A model generated the notes under the pieces. The model made no database searches and had not been told where the DNA came from. It worked only from the letters and a program-made list of their open reading frames with translations. A program made the translations under genes and the position numbers. A stretch of DNA of 49,896 nucleotides from NCBI GenBank assembly GCA_018304585.1, contig JAGVVY010000029.1, positions 1 to 49,896 on the forward strand. The letters are read 5' to 3'. Shown here one piece after another: positions 15,866 to 23,644 of the stretch (position 1 is the first letter of the stretch; every line of letters begins with the position of its first letter). This DNA is from Candidatus Aenigmatarchaeota archaeon. Lineage in GTDB: Archaea > Aenigmatarchaeota > Aenigmatarchaeia > GW2011-AR5.

Positions 15866-16522
15866 ATGGGCATAATTCCTTTCGTCACGGCGCCTATAAT
15901 TGACGTTTTCCTGTTCTCCGGGCTGATGGCGCTCATCCTTTCCCTTTCCCAGAAGTTTCTCGTAAACCAGGATGAAGCCAGGCGGTTGAAGGACAGGATG
16001 GCTTCCCTGAACAAGGAAATGAAGGCGAAGCAGAACGACAAAGAAGCTTACAGCCGCATAATGGACGACTACATGAAAGAGAACAGCGTCCTCATGCGCA
16101 TGAGCATGAAGCCGTCCCTGCTTGCATTCGTGCTTTTCATATTCATATTCATCCCCACGCTTGAGCACAGCTACGGCGACCGCCACGCGATACTGACCGA
16201 AGGCATCGGCAACGTGACACTCGGCGCAGTTTCTTACGCGGTCTCTTATGCCGACGGAAAAGCGTCAGTAGACGGCGCAGAGTGCACGGTCCCCTGCGAA
16301 AAAGAAGTCAACGGCATCGGCTGGGAAATGCGGCACGAGCCGCCGAGCACGGCTCTTTTCGTGATTCACACGCCGGAAAGGATGGTATTTTCCCGGGTCA
16401 TAGCAAGGCTGCCCATAGCGCTGCCGCTTGCCGGAGAAAACGTGAGCTGGACCGGCTGGTATCTAATATCGTTGATTCCGTTCGTCATGCTTTTCAGGAA
16501 AATCATGAAGATCTCGCTATGA
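15866..16522 (+). CDS. EMC3/DUF106 membrane protein insertase (YidC/Oxa1 superfamily)
   Basis: A 218-residue membrane protein of the archaeal DUF106/EMC3 group. It has an N-terminal transmembrane helix (VFLFSGLMALILSLSQKFLV), a cytosolic coiled coil rich in Lys/Glu (EARRLKDRMASLNKEMKAKQ), a second helix (SLLAFVLFIFIFIPTLE), an extracytoplasmic stretch with two cysteines (ECTVPC) and a final helix (WYLISLIPFVMLF). Helps membrane proteins insert. It starts right after the eL42 stop and its TGA overlaps the cbf5 ATG. Confidence 0.85.
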   Translation: MGIIPFVTAPIIDVFLFSGLMALILSLSQKFLVNQDEARRLKDRMASLNKEMKAKQNDKEAYSRIMDDYMKENSVLMRMSMKPSLLAFVLFIFIFIPTLEHSYGDRHAILTEGIGNVTLGAVSYAVSYADGKASVDGAECTVPCEKEVNGIGWEMRHEPPSTALFVIHTPERMVFSRVIARLPIALPLAGENVSWTGWYLISLIPFVMLFRKIMKISL

Positions 16523-17454
16523 GTTTCATCACAAGGTCTGCCGAACTGCCGCGATACGGGAAATACCCGGGCGCCCGGCCGATAGGGGAGCTCCTGGAAA
16601 ACGGCATAGTCGTCCTTGACAAATGGCCGGGTCCGACTTCGCACGACGTAGCTTCCATGGTCAAAAACGTCCTTGGCCGCGCAAAGGCCGGCCACGGCGG
16701 CACGCTTGACCCCATGGTTTCCGGGGTTCTTGTAATCACGCTGGACAACGCCTGCAAGGTCATTCCGGCATTGCAGGGGCAGGACAAGGAATACGTGGGA
16801 ATAATGCGACTCCACCGCGATGTTAGCGGGAACGAACTTCTTGGTGCAGTGAAGAAATTCACCGGGGAAATAACGCAGCGCCCTCCCGTCAGGAGCGCCG
16901 TGCTGAGGCGTGAAAGGAAACGCACCGTCCACGGCTTCGAGATCCTTGAGCACAAAGACCGCGACGTGCTCTTCCGCGTCCGCTGCGAAGCCGGAACTTA
17001 CGTTCGCGTTCTTTGCCATAAGATAGGCGAGCTTCTGGGAGGCGCCCACATGAAGGAGCTCCGCCGCACCGCGGCGGGCCGCTTCACCGAAGCGGACGCG
17101 GTGCGCATCCACGACATCGCAGACGCTTACGCGGACTGGAAGGAAAAAGGCTCGGAAGACATCAGGAATTACGTGCTCCCCGTCGAGGCCGCTGCCGAGC
17201 ATCTTGGAAAGATAATAATCAAGGACTCCGCGGTTTATTCGGTAGCTAACGGTTCTCCGCTATATTCAACCGGCATATCGCGCATAGAGGACACGGTGAA
17301 AAAAGGCGGCATGGTCGCGCTTCTTACGCTTCGCGGCGAATTCGTCGCCCTAGGCCGCGCGGAAATGGACGCAACTGACAAGAGAAAGGGCGTCGCGGCG
17401 AAGATTGACAGGGTAATCATGAAAGAGCCCTATCCTAATAGCAGGTTCAAATAA
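16519..17454 (+). CDS. cbf5: Cbf5, catalytic subunit of H/ACA pseudouridine synthase
   Basis: A 311-residue TruB-family enzyme with the catalytic Asp in GHGGTLDPMVSGVL, followed by KEYVGIMRLH and RPPVRSAVLRRER, and a C-terminal PUA domain (YSVANGSPLYSTGI, GGMVALLTLRGEFVALG). With Nop10, Gar1 and L7Ae it forms the RNA-guided pseudouridylation complex; nop10 and L7Ae genes are also in this window. Start MSFITRSAELPRYG overlaps the EMC3 stop (ATGA); the longer track ORF is in the wrong region. Confidence 0.95.
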   Translation: MSFITRSAELPRYGKYPGARPIGELLENGIVVLDKWPGPTSHDVASMVKNVLGRAKAGHGGTLDPMVSGVLVITLDNACKVIPALQGQDKEYVGIMRLHRDVSGNELLGAVKKFTGEITQRPPVRSAVLRRERKRTVHGFEILEHKDRDVLFRVRCEAGTYVRVLCHKIGELLGGAHMKELRRTAAGRFTEADAVRIHDIADAYADWKEKGSEDIRNYVLPVEAAAEHLGKIIIKDSAVYSVANGSPLYSTGISRIEDTVKKGGMVALLTLRGEFVALGRAEMDATDKRKGVAAKIDRVIMKEPYPNSRFK

Positions 17455-17528
17455 TATCGGAACTTTTGGCACGAACCTGCTATACAGTATGTTCGGCATA
17501 AAATATTCTGAAATCGGGCGAACATACT
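17438..17528 (+). other. two consecutive hairpins at the 3' end of cbf5
   Basis: ATAGCAGGTTC (17438-17448) pairs perfectly with GAACCTGCTAT (17473-17483), and AGTATGTTCG (17486-17495) pairs with CGAACATACT (17519-17528). The first arm lies in the last codons of cbf5. ACA follows the first stem and ATA the second. Could be a transcript end or processing signal, or a small structured RNA; the loops look too short for a standard archaeal H/ACA unit. Confidence 0.55.
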
Positions 17529-17561
17529 ATAGATTTAAGTCGTTTCGCCCCAACTAAGCTT

Positions 17562-17729
17562 ATGCTTCCCGAGGAGCTTCTAGAGATAATGGCATGCCCG
17601 AAGTGCAAGAGCGACCTTGAATACGACAACGCCGCAAACAAGCTGACTTGCAACGCATGCCGCCTGCGCTACGCGGTGCTTGACGGCGACATCCCCAACA
17701 TGATAATAGACGAAGCCGAGAAGTTCTGA
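17562..17729 (+). CDS. Trm112-like zinc protein, 55 aa
   Basis: Below the ORF track's size limit. It reads MLPEELLEIMACPKCKSDLE, then KLTCNACRLRYAVLDGDIPNM, the pattern of Trm112/UPF0434 proteins, with a four-cysteine zinc site (CPKC, CNAC) and the closing LDGDIPNMI motif. Archaeal Trm112 activates several tRNA, rRNA and protein methyltransferases by dimerising with them. It begins about 30 bp after the cbf5 hairpins. Confidence 0.85.
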   Translation: MLPEELLEIMACPKCKSDLEYDNAANKLTCNACRLRYAVLDGDIPNMIIDEAEKF

Positions 17730-17758
17730 TTTTTAAGCCTTCGTTGCATTCCATTGTT

Positions 17759-18589
17759 ATGGGCATTGCATATCTTGGATTCAACGACGCCCTCTCTCCG
17801 CATGCCCAGATGGCCGCGGATGAGGCGATGCTCGTTTGTCAACCCGCGCTGAGATTTTACGGCTACAAAGATACGGCCGTCATTCTCGGGAGAAACCAGC
17901 ACCCGTCTATTGTATCCGATGACGCATATCCTCTGGCAAGAAGAATTACCGGGGGCACGGCAACACTGGAAAAACCTGGCGATGTCCGGTGGGCGTACTC
18001 GTTTCCGAGCGAATCGTCCCTACGGGAAATGAATCGGCATGTTTGCGGGCTCCTGACGCAGTCGCTGCAGAACGCGGGAATTCCAGGCGCATATGCTGAC
18101 CCGGAAACTTCTACCGTCAAGCTGGACGGCAAAATAATCGGGGGGCATGCCAGATGCATAAAGAACGGCATGGCATTTGCGCACGGCATCATAGCGGTTA
18201 CGCCATATTCCCCGCTGCAAGTGGGCCGGGCAATACGCATGAGGCCCGGTGAAGAACAGCTCATGCAAAATATGCCGGATTTGTCTCTGGCCATGGGGGC
18301 GGCGCCCCAAGAGGCCGCTGCAACCATAAGGGCATCAATGCTGGAAACCGTGTCAGGAGGCAGATATGACATGGCCTGTTTAGCCGAACTTATGTCAACT
18401 CCGGAGTATCGTCAAGCCCTTAAAAAGCACGAAAGCCCCGCGTGGATAAAAAACGGCAGCCCGCTTCCTGCACTCCCGGATTCCGATGTGCTTGTAGTTG
18501 ACGAAGATGGCATAACACAGCTCCTCACGAAAACCGGACATTGTTTCTATTCCATGTACAAGGACTCAGAGGTCGCGGCATTGCAGTGA
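17759..18589 (+). CDS. lipoate/biotin protein ligase family protein (LplA-like)
   Basis: A 276-residue protein with the BPL/LPL catalytic fold: ARRITGGTATLEKPGDVRWAYSF matches the RRxSGGGAVYHD region, and KLDGKIIGGHARCIKNGMAFAHGII matches the Lys/GSA and His strand. Such enzymes transfer lipoate, octanoate or a related acyl group to a lysine. No lipoylated enzyme gene is visible in the window, so the substrate is open. I choose MGIAYLGFND as the start. The 3' end, including the stop, lies in a 38-bp repeat duplicated next to the tRNA gene. Confidence 0.8.
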   Translation: MGIAYLGFNDALSPHAQMAADEAMLVCQPALRFYGYKDTAVILGRNQHPSIVSDDAYPLARRITGGTATLEKPGDVRWAYSFPSESSLREMNRHVCGLLTQSLQNAGIPGAYADPETSTVKLDGKIIGGHARCIKNGMAFAHGIIAVTPYSPLQVGRAIRMRPGEEQLMQNMPDLSLAMGAAPQEAAATIRASMLETVSGGRYDMACLAELMSTPEYRQALKKHESPAWIKNGSPLPALPDSDVLVVDEDGITQLLTKTGHCFYSMYKDSEVAALQ

Positions 18590-18690
18590 GTTTTATAACC
18601 GTTCCATAAGGTAGTATTTTAGCGTTGGTTTTATTCAGAGCTATTTTTTTGTCATTGCAGTGAGTTTTATAACCGTTCCATAAGGTAGTA
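18579..18690. repeat. 38-bp direct repeat around a 36-bp insert between the lipoate ligase gene and tRNA-Ser
   Basis: CATTGCAGTGAGTTTTATAA followed by CCGTTCCATAAGGTAGTA occurs identically at 18579-18616 and 18653-18690. The first copy contains the stop codon of the ligase gene; the second ends 9 bp before the tRNA. The 36-bp T-rich insert between them is unrelated to either. TTTTATAA in each copy could serve as a TATA box for the tRNA. Confidence 0.88.
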
Positions 18691-18699
18691 AATACAAAT

Positions 18700-18812
18700 G
18701 CCGAGATGGCGGAGCTTGGTCCAACGCGCACGCCTGGAAATTCATGATGCGTCATGAACGAAGAAAGCGTGTGAGCCTTGTGCTCGCGCAGGTTCAAATC
18801 CTGCTCTCGGCG
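18700..18812 (+). tRNA. tRNA-Ser (GGA) with intron
   Basis: The acceptor stem GCCGAGA pairs fully with TCTCGGC, discriminator G. The anticodon stem CACGC/GCGTG encloses the loop CTGGAA-A with anticodon GGA at 18736-18738. A long class II variable arm (GAGC/GCTC) fits serine, and the T arm is GCAGG-TTCAAAT-CCTGC. A 26-nt insertion after position 37 is an intron; the mature tRNA would be 87 nt. CCA is not encoded. Confidence 0.93.
18740..18765 (+). other. 26-nt intron of tRNA-Ser
   Basis: ATTCATGATGCGTCATGAAC followed by GAAGAA, inserted between anticodon-loop positions 37 and 38, the usual archaeal site. It contains a perfect hairpin TTCATGA-TGCG-TCATGAA, as expected for a bulge-helix-bulge splicing substrate. 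Exact ends may shift by one base because A residues flank both sides. Confidence 0.8.
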
Positions 18813-18852
18813 CTCTGTTCTTACTTTAAATAAATCACGGAAAAATCAAAAG

Positions 18853-19125
18853 ATGAAAATCGGCATATTCAACGGCTTTAAAGACGGCTTCTATGCCGGC
18901 CTTGATCCTTTGGGCGCATTGGTTCCGAGGGATGCGCCGACATTGGGAAGCGAAGGACTTTGTAGAAAGGCTGCAGGGGATAAAATCGGATACGAGCGCT
19001 CGAAATATTGCGGATTGGCCGCAGGCCTTGCCTTTAACGTTGCCACCGGCGGCTGCATACAGTATTTCATGGAATTGCGCCGCTATGCCACGGGCGTGAA
19101 ACCTTTAAGAAAGTTGTCCGATTAA
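18853..19125 (+). CDS. hypothetical protein, 90 aa
   Basis: Starts MKIGIFNGFKDGFYAGLDPL shortly after the tRNA and ends 15 bp before the uL16 gene. It has a moderately hydrophobic Gly/Ala-rich stretch (CGLAAGLAFNVATGGCIQYF) that could form one membrane helix. Not recognised. The ORF track's earlier start would run into the tRNA, so the internal ATG is chosen. Confidence 0.5.
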   Translation: MKIGIFNGFKDGFYAGLDPLGALVPRDAPTLGSEGLCRKAAGDKIGYERSKYCGLAAGLAFNVATGGCIQYFMELRRYATGVKPLRKLSD

Positions 19126-19140
19126 GGATAGCTGATAATT

Positions 19141-19683
19141 ATGGCATCGTTAAGACCCGGAAGATGTTACAGAAGGCTCGAACGCCCTTACACAAGGCAG
19201 AGCATCCGCGTGCCTGCAAAGGGCTACGTCAAGGGAGTCCCCAAGTCCAAGCTCGTTGAGTTCGAGCACGGCACGAAGGGCAAATACGAAAGCAGCGTTT
19301 ATCTCGTTTCCAAGACCGACGTGCAGATAAGGCATAATTCCCTTGAATCTGCAAGAGTCGCCGCCGTTTCCTATCTTGAGAGGAATATGCTCAAGGGCGC
19401 GGCGTTCTTCATGAAAATCCGCGTCTACCCGCACCACGTCATAAGGGAAAACGCCCTGGCAACTGGCGCAGGAGCGGACCGTTTTCAGCAGGGCATGCGC
19501 GCTTCCTTCGGCAAGCCCGTCGGCGTCGCGGCCAGAGTCCACAAGGACCAGAAGATGATAGAGATACAGTCCCCGAAATCCATGATTCCCCTTGTCAAGA
19601 AGGCGATGATGCAGGCCAAGTACAAGCTTCCCACGACCTGCAGGATTCTCGTCGAAGAAAAATCCGGCGCCGGCGCCGTTTAA
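19141..19683 (+). CDS. rpl10e: ribosomal protein uL16 (L10e)
   Basis: A 180-residue archaeal uL16. Landmarks: MASLRPGRCYRRLERPYTRQ, then ESARVAAVSYLERN, KIRVYPHHVIRENALATGAGADR, and MRASFGKPVGVAARVH, the loop that reaches toward the peptidyl transferase centre. Full length, no oddities. It has its own AT-rich leader after the small hypothetical gene. Confidence 0.95.
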   Translation: MASLRPGRCYRRLERPYTRQSIRVPAKGYVKGVPKSKLVEFEHGTKGKYESSVYLVSKTDVQIRHNSLESARVAAVSYLERNMLKGAAFFMKIRVYPHHVIRENALATGAGADRFQQGMRASFGKPVGVAARVHKDQKMIEIQSPKSMIPLVKKAMMQAKYKLPTTCRILVEEKSGAGAV

Positions 19684-19728
19684 TTTCTGAGAATACACTT
19701 TATAATATTTCTCGTTGTTAATTGATGC

Positions 19729-20679
19729 ATGTTAGAGTACGCGCTCCTTGCGGCAGGCATTATGCTTCTTTCCAAAGGCGCCGATTGGCTTGTCGACGGC
19801 GCATCTTCGCTGGCAAAAAAGCTTGGCGTTCCGACTCTTGTTATCGGGCTTACGATAGTTGCCTTCGGAACATCACTGCCTGAGCTCATAGTCAATGTGA
19901 TAGCCTCCATGCAAGGCAGCTCTGACATAGCAATAGGAAATGTAGTTGGCAGCAATATAGCGAATATCCTCCTTATTTTAGGCATATCAGCCCTTTCCCG
20001 AGCTCTGAAAATTCATAGGTCTACGGTATGGAATGAAATACCGCTTTCTTTGCTTGCTGCCATTGCCCTCTTTGCATATTCTTCCCGGACATTTCTTGAT
20101 GACGCATCAGCAGTTATTACAAAATCCGATGGAATCATTTTGCTTCTCTTCTTCGGAATATTTCTCTATTATGTCGCAACCATGGCATTGAGTACAGGCT
20201 TGAAAGCTGACAAGGAAAAAACCGGGACTATGCCCCGTTCTATAATTGCAATAGCATTAGGTATAGTCGCGCTTTATTTTGGCGGAAGATGGGTTGTTGA
20301 AGGCGCTGTCATATTGGCATCCAGCATGGGCGTTAGCGAATATTTAATATCTGCAACAATAATTGCAGTAGGCACGTCACTGCCAGAACTCTTCACTTCA
20401 ATAAGTGCTGCAAGAAAAGGAGAAGATGACATGGCGGTAGGAAACATAGTAGGCTCCAATATTTTCAACATATTTTTCATACTCGGCATTTCCGCTTTGC
20501 TCAATCCCATAACAATGTCAATTCATGCATCTGCAGATATTCTTATTCTTCTTTTCGTAACAGCCTTGCTGTTCGTATTCATGTTCATAGGCAAGAGGCA
20601 CACGCTTGAAAAAAGTCAGGGAGCGATGTTCCTTGTTCTGTACTTATGTTATATAGCATTCCTGATAATACGCGGCTAG
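19729..20679 (+). CDS. CaCA-family Ca2+/Na+ (cation/proton) antiporter
   Basis: A 316-residue membrane protein with the two alpha repeats of the cation/Ca2+ exchanger superfamily: GTSLPELIVNVIASMQGSSD with AIGNVVGSNIANILLILG, and GTSLPELFTSISAARKGEDD with AVGNIVGSNIFNIFFILG. About ten hydrophobic segments. The Glu in each GTSLPE and the Asn/Ser of GSN line the ion path. Likely exports Ca2+ in exchange for Na+ or H+. Its stop interlocks with that of the convergent HTH gene. Confidence 0.92.
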   Translation: MLEYALLAAGIMLLSKGADWLVDGASSLAKKLGVPTLVIGLTIVAFGTSLPELIVNVIASMQGSSDIAIGNVVGSNIANILLILGISALSRALKIHRSTVWNEIPLSLLAAIALFAYSSRTFLDDASAVITKSDGIILLLFFGIFLYYVATMALSTGLKADKEKTGTMPRSIIAIALGIVALYFGGRWVVEGAVILASSMGVSEYLISATIIAVGTSLPELFTSISAARKGEDDMAVGNIVGSNIFNIFFILGISALLNPITMSIHASADILILLFVTALLFVFMFIGKRHTLEKSQGAMFLVLYLCYIAFLIIRG

Positions 20680-21188
20680 ATTATTCCTGCCGCATTTCTA
20701 GAGCGAATTATGCGGAATGTCGCATAGCCGCCTGCAGCAAGCGATAAAGCTGTCAATGCTATTGGCATATAATTCGCTGCAGGATTTGATGCGGGAACTT
20801 CTCTTGCGGCTTCCATTATTGTAGCAGACTTGGATGTCATGTCTTCTGCCGCATATCCTTGCATGCCAAGCATTTCGCTTAGCCCGAAGAATATGCCGAA
20901 TATCGATATGGTCAGCACGACTACCCACGAATAATATTGCGGCTTGAACAGCTTCTCGCCTTTGCCGCTCAGTCTATAATATAGCCACTTGTTGCCCGTG
21001 TCGTTCTTCTCTATGATGCCGGATTTGCAGAGCGTATCGAGATGTTCGGATATCGTTGTCACATGCTTCCCGGTTATTTTGGAAAGTTCGGAAGCGGTGT
21101 AGGGCCTTGCTTTCAGCAGCTTGACGATATCCTGCCTCGTCCCGGCGCTCAGCGCTCTGAGCGAATCCTTGTCGAGCACTTCGGGCAT
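20676..21188 (-). CDS. membrane-anchored ArsR-like winged-helix regulator
   Basis: The N-terminal half is a winged helix: LSAGTRQDIVKLLKARPYTA, ELSKITGKHVTTISEHLDTLCKSGIIE, GNKWLYYRLSGKG. The C-terminal half has two hydrophobic helices (YYSWVVVLTISIFGIFFGLSE and YMPIALTALSLAAGGYATF), so the DNA-binding domain would hang from the membrane. I choose MPEVLDKDSL as the start because a TATA-like TTTTTAAT lies about 27 bp upstream; an ATG at 21242 would add 18 codons. It may regulate the convergent antiporter (inference). Confidence 0.75.
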   Translation of the reverse strand: MPEVLDKDSLRALSAGTRQDIVKLLKARPYTASELSKITGKHVTTISEHLDTLCKSGIIEKNDTGNKWLYYRLSGKGEKLFKPQYYSWVVVLTISIFGIFFGLSEMLGMQGYAAEDMTSKSATIMEAAREVPASNPAANYMPIALTALSLAAGGYATFRIIRSRNAAGII

Positions 21189-21300
21189 AGAATTAACTGC
21201 CTGCCGCATTAAAAAGGATTTCGGTTTGTTAGGGGGGGTCATCCTGCTAGCGCCTGCAGGACATATAAAGGCTTCTGCGAGTTTAGAGCAGGCTGGGAAA

Positions 21301-21753
21301 ATGGCAAGGAACTATATCGTCTGCGGACAGTTCATGCATACCCGGCGATCCTTGCGGTTTTTGTACCAAAATGCGGCTGCGCTTGAAAGCAGGGCGGCTG
21401 ATGGAATTGCGAATTATGCTAACATTCACGAACTTCCTAATACGGACAATGCTTTTCGCATTTATCGGGCAGTGCTGGAAACGAAGACGCGCCTGCATGA
21501 AATGCAAAGACACCCGGGGCATTTCGCGCGCCTTCCGGCGGCGCTTCTCGCATCGTATCTGGATGCCTCCGACAAATGGGCGACCCTGCCCGTGGAATGT
21601 TTCTTCTTCGCGAATGCAGAAACATCCGAAACAGGCGAACCGCCGGGCTGGATGACGCCCCAAGCCCGCGAAGAGGTTTTGGGCGGCCTCATTGGCGTCA
21701 TGCAAGGAATTGCCGCAATATATGAAAATAGCCCCCTAAACAAGAATTATTAA
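21301..21753 (+). CDS. hypothetical protein, 150 aa
   Basis: Starts MARNYIVCGQFMHTRRSL and is largely helical, with no signal peptide or membrane segment and no recognised motif. It is divergent from the HTH gene, with about 110 bp between them that includes a G7 run. The ORF track's earlier start (21121) would lie inside the opposite gene, so 21301 is preferred. Convergent with uS2, 27 bp apart. Confidence 0.5.
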   Translation: MARNYIVCGQFMHTRRSLRFLYQNAAALESRAADGIANYANIHELPNTDNAFRIYRAVLETKTRLHEMQRHPGHFARLPAALLASYLDASDKWATLPVECFFFANAETSETGEPPGWMTPQAREEVLGGLIGVMQGIAAIYENSPLNKNY

Positions 21754-21780
21754 CCTGAAAATTTCCGATGCGGTCAGAAA

Positions 21781-22437
21781 TCAGGCTTCCTTCTCGCCTT
21801 CTTCCTGCTCGGCTTCGGCACCTTCTTCCCTTGCAGCGGGCCTCAAGGCATCCGTCTCGTAGCCGAAGTCTTCCATCTTTGCGTCAAACGCTTCACCGCG
21901 CTTTTCCTTTATCAGCCTGGCAAGCAGCCAGAAGATCAGCGCAAGGGACTTCTTGCCCTTGTTGTTGCACGGCAGCACAAAATCAATATAAGACGTTTCG
22001 TTGAACGTGTCCGCCAGACCCACGATGGGTATGCGCATCTGCAGGGCTTCCGTTATTGCCTGCTTGTCCTCAAGCGGATCCGTGATTACCAGCATATCCG
22101 GCTCGTAGAAGTCCTTGGACTGCGGGTTCGTCAGCGTGCCGGGCATGAACCTGCCCGTTATGGCCATGGCGCCGACAATTTCTGCGAACTTGCTGACGGC
22201 CTGGGAGCTGCTTTCCTTTTTTGAAACGACGAGTATCTTGCCCTTTTTCGCGAGCATATTTGTTATTATGCTTATCCTCTTGTCAAGCATGCCCACGTTC
22301 AGCACTGCCAAGCCGGAAGGCCGAATCTTGTATATGAATTTCTTCATGTCCGCGGTCTTCGTGGTCATGCCTATGTGGACTCCTGCGGACAGGTAGACCT
22401 CTCTTGGTACAATAAGCTTTTCTTTCGATTTCGGCAT
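21781..22437 (-). CDS. rps2: ribosomal protein uS2
   Basis: A 218-residue small-subunit protein: PREVYLSAGVHIGMTTKTAD, KKFIYKIRPSGLAVLNVGML, RFMPGTLTNPQSKDFYEPDM and IPIVGLADTFNETSYIDFVLPCNNKGKKSL are typical archaeal uS2. An acidic tail (EEGAEAEQEEGEKEA) follows. I start at MPKSKEKLIVPRE. RpoK lies 48 bp upstream on the same strand, the usual archaeal order. Confidence 0.95.
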   Translation of the reverse strand: MPKSKEKLIVPREVYLSAGVHIGMTTKTADMKKFIYKIRPSGLAVLNVGMLDKRISIITNMLAKKGKILVVSKKESSSQAVSKFAEIVGAMAITGRFMPGTLTNPQSKDFYEPDMLVITDPLEDKQAITEALQMRIPIVGLADTFNETSYIDFVLPCNNKGKKSLALIFWLLARLIKEKRGEAFDAKMEDFGYETDALRPAAREEGAEAEQEEGEKEA

Positions 22438-22455
22438 ACTATCAGCATCAATTTG

Positions 22456-22477
22456 CATCAAAAAACCTTTTAAAACT
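22456..22477. promoter_or_regulatory. probable promoter (box A) of uS2
   Basis: CATCAAAAAACCTTTTAAAACT contains a palindromic TTTTAAAA that serves as a TATA box for uS2 on the minus strand, about 35 bp before its ATG. As written on the plus strand it matches 20 of 22 bases of the promoter region of the L7Ae gene (24735-24756). Confidence 0.45.
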
Positions 22478-22484
22478 TCCCCGT

Positions 22485-22679
22485 TTATTCCGCCCTCTTG
22501 GGCATCATCCTTTTGACGGTTATGGGAAGTATATTCATATCGAATTCTTTGCGCGCTATGTCCTGCGGCATCAGCGACTCCGTCCTGATAAGCGGAGGAG
22601 CGCCCATTGAAAGTTGCAGTGTTCTTGCGGAAATTATTCTTGTAGTTTCAAACCTTGTAAAACCCGGATATTCAAACAT
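22485..22679 (-). CDS. rpoK: RNA polymerase subunit Rpo6 (RpoK)
   Basis: A 64-residue archaeal Rpb6/omega homologue with the whole conserved core: YPGFTRFETTRIISARTLQL, SMGAPPLI and IARKEFDMNILPITVKR. It helps assembly and stability of RNA polymerase. A GGTGAC ribosome-binding site precedes the ATG. It lies between the PAC2 gene and uS2 on the same strand. Confidence 0.95.
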   Translation of the reverse strand: MFEYPGFTRFETTRIISARTLQLSMGAPPLIRTESLMPQDIARKEFDMNILPITVKRMMPKRAE

Positions 22680-22701
22680 TTTGTCACCTTTTTATAGAGG
22701 C

Positions 22702-23469
22702 TCATCCTATATAACGGACGTCGTCCTTGGATTTCGTCACGTCCTTGAGCAGATTCTTATGTATTTCCTCTGTCTTTTTAAGCCTATCTTCAAGCTCCTT
22801 GACCGTGTTTTCCAGCTTGCCGAGGTCAAGGCTTATTCCAAGAATGCGTATGAGCGAATGCAGAGTCCTGTCGGCGGCTTTGGGATCCATCACGAACGGC
22901 ATGCCCATGGTTTCGCCCATGAGAACAAGGCCGGACATGCCGTACCTTTCCGCCATCCCTGCCAGCATGCCGGATGCGCCGACTATCGTCCCGATAGGAT
23001 GGTCCTTGCCGAAATCTATCTTGTGCTTCTCGTATTTCTTCTTCGTCGCCTTGCTGTCCGCCGCGCCTATGACGCGCGGCTCCTGGGGCGCCTTTCCGTC
23101 GGAGAAGCCGCCTATGGTTATTATATCCTTCACGCCAAGCTTCTTCGCGTATTCCAGCACGCTCTCGCAAAATTCGTAATGCCCCTCGGTCGTGACGCTC
23201 TGCGTGTCTCCGGTAAGCACCACGATATCGCTCTTCTTCCCTTTAATGTAATAGAAGTCGCACCTCAGCAGCCTGATCGTGTCGCCTTCTTCAACCACGA
23301 CAAGATGCAGGAAATGCGGGGAATAAAGCTCGGCCATTTTCTTCATCCTCAGCTCCGCGACCATGTAACCCGCAGCCACCCTGCCCACGTTTCCCACGCC
23401 GGGAAGCCCGACTACCATTACGGGCTTCCTAAGCTTCGGCTTCTCGATAATTTTTATGTAAGAGTTCAT
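22702..23469 (-). CDS. PAC2-family proteasome assembly chaperone
   Basis: A 255-residue PAC2/PbaB-type protein: VMVVGLPGVGNVGRVAAGYMV, YYIKGKKSDIVVLTGDTQSV, KDIITIGGFSDGKAPQEPRVIGAA and VGASGMLAGMAERYGMSGLVLMGET are family signatures. A C-terminal coiled coil (LENTVKELEDRLKKTEEIHKN) follows. Such proteins help build archaeal 20S proteasomes. GAGTGAT ribosome-binding site. It directly follows nop10, part of a conserved aIF2-alpha - nop10 - PAC2 order. Confidence 0.88.
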   Translation of the reverse strand: MNSYIKIIEKPKLRKPVMVVGLPGVGNVGRVAAGYMVAELRMKKMAELYSPHFLHLVVVEEGDTIRLLRCDFYYIKGKKSDIVVLTGDTQSVTTEGHYEFCESVLEYAKKLGVKDIITIGGFSDGKAPQEPRVIGAADSKATKKKYEKHKIDFGKDHPIGTIVGASGMLAGMAERYGMSGLVLMGETMGMPFVMDPKAADRTLHSLIRILGISLDLGKLENTVKELEDRLKKTEEIHKNLLKDVTKSKDDVRYIG

Positions 23470-23480
23470 TTAATCACTCA

Positions 23481-23639
23481 TTAACTATTGCTTCCCGTGT
23501 AATTAAAACTTTTGGCCATTCTCCTGTACTTCCCGTACTTGTCTGCAGGAGAGAATTTCGGAGGCTCGGCCGGCGCTGGTTTGCCGCCGCATGCGCACCG
23601 GATCAAGACATATCTTCCGCACGCGGAGCATTTGAGCAT
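23481..23639 (-). CDS. nop10: Nop10, H/ACA RNP protein, 52 aa
   Basis: Absent from the ORF track because of size. It reads MLKCSACGRYVLIRCACGGK, then PPKFSPADKYGKYRRMAK, the full Nop10 pattern: an N-terminal zinc ribbon (two CxxC-like pairs) and the linear FSPxDKYGKYRR segment that binds the Cbf5 catalytic domain. A GTG start 9 bp upstream, overlapping the aIF2-alpha stop, is an alternative (MNRMLKCS). Between aIF2-alpha and PAC2, its standard archaeal place. Confidence 0.92.
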   Translation of the reverse strand: MLKCSACGRYVLIRCACGGKPAPAEPPKFSPADKYGKYRRMAKSFNYTGSNS

Positions 23640-23644
23640 TCTGT

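Noticed and set aside
17438-17528. Standard H/ACA guide RNA
   Set aside because: Hairpins of about 43-46 nt are too short for lower stem, pocket, upper stem and kink-turn; kept only as a low-interest observation.
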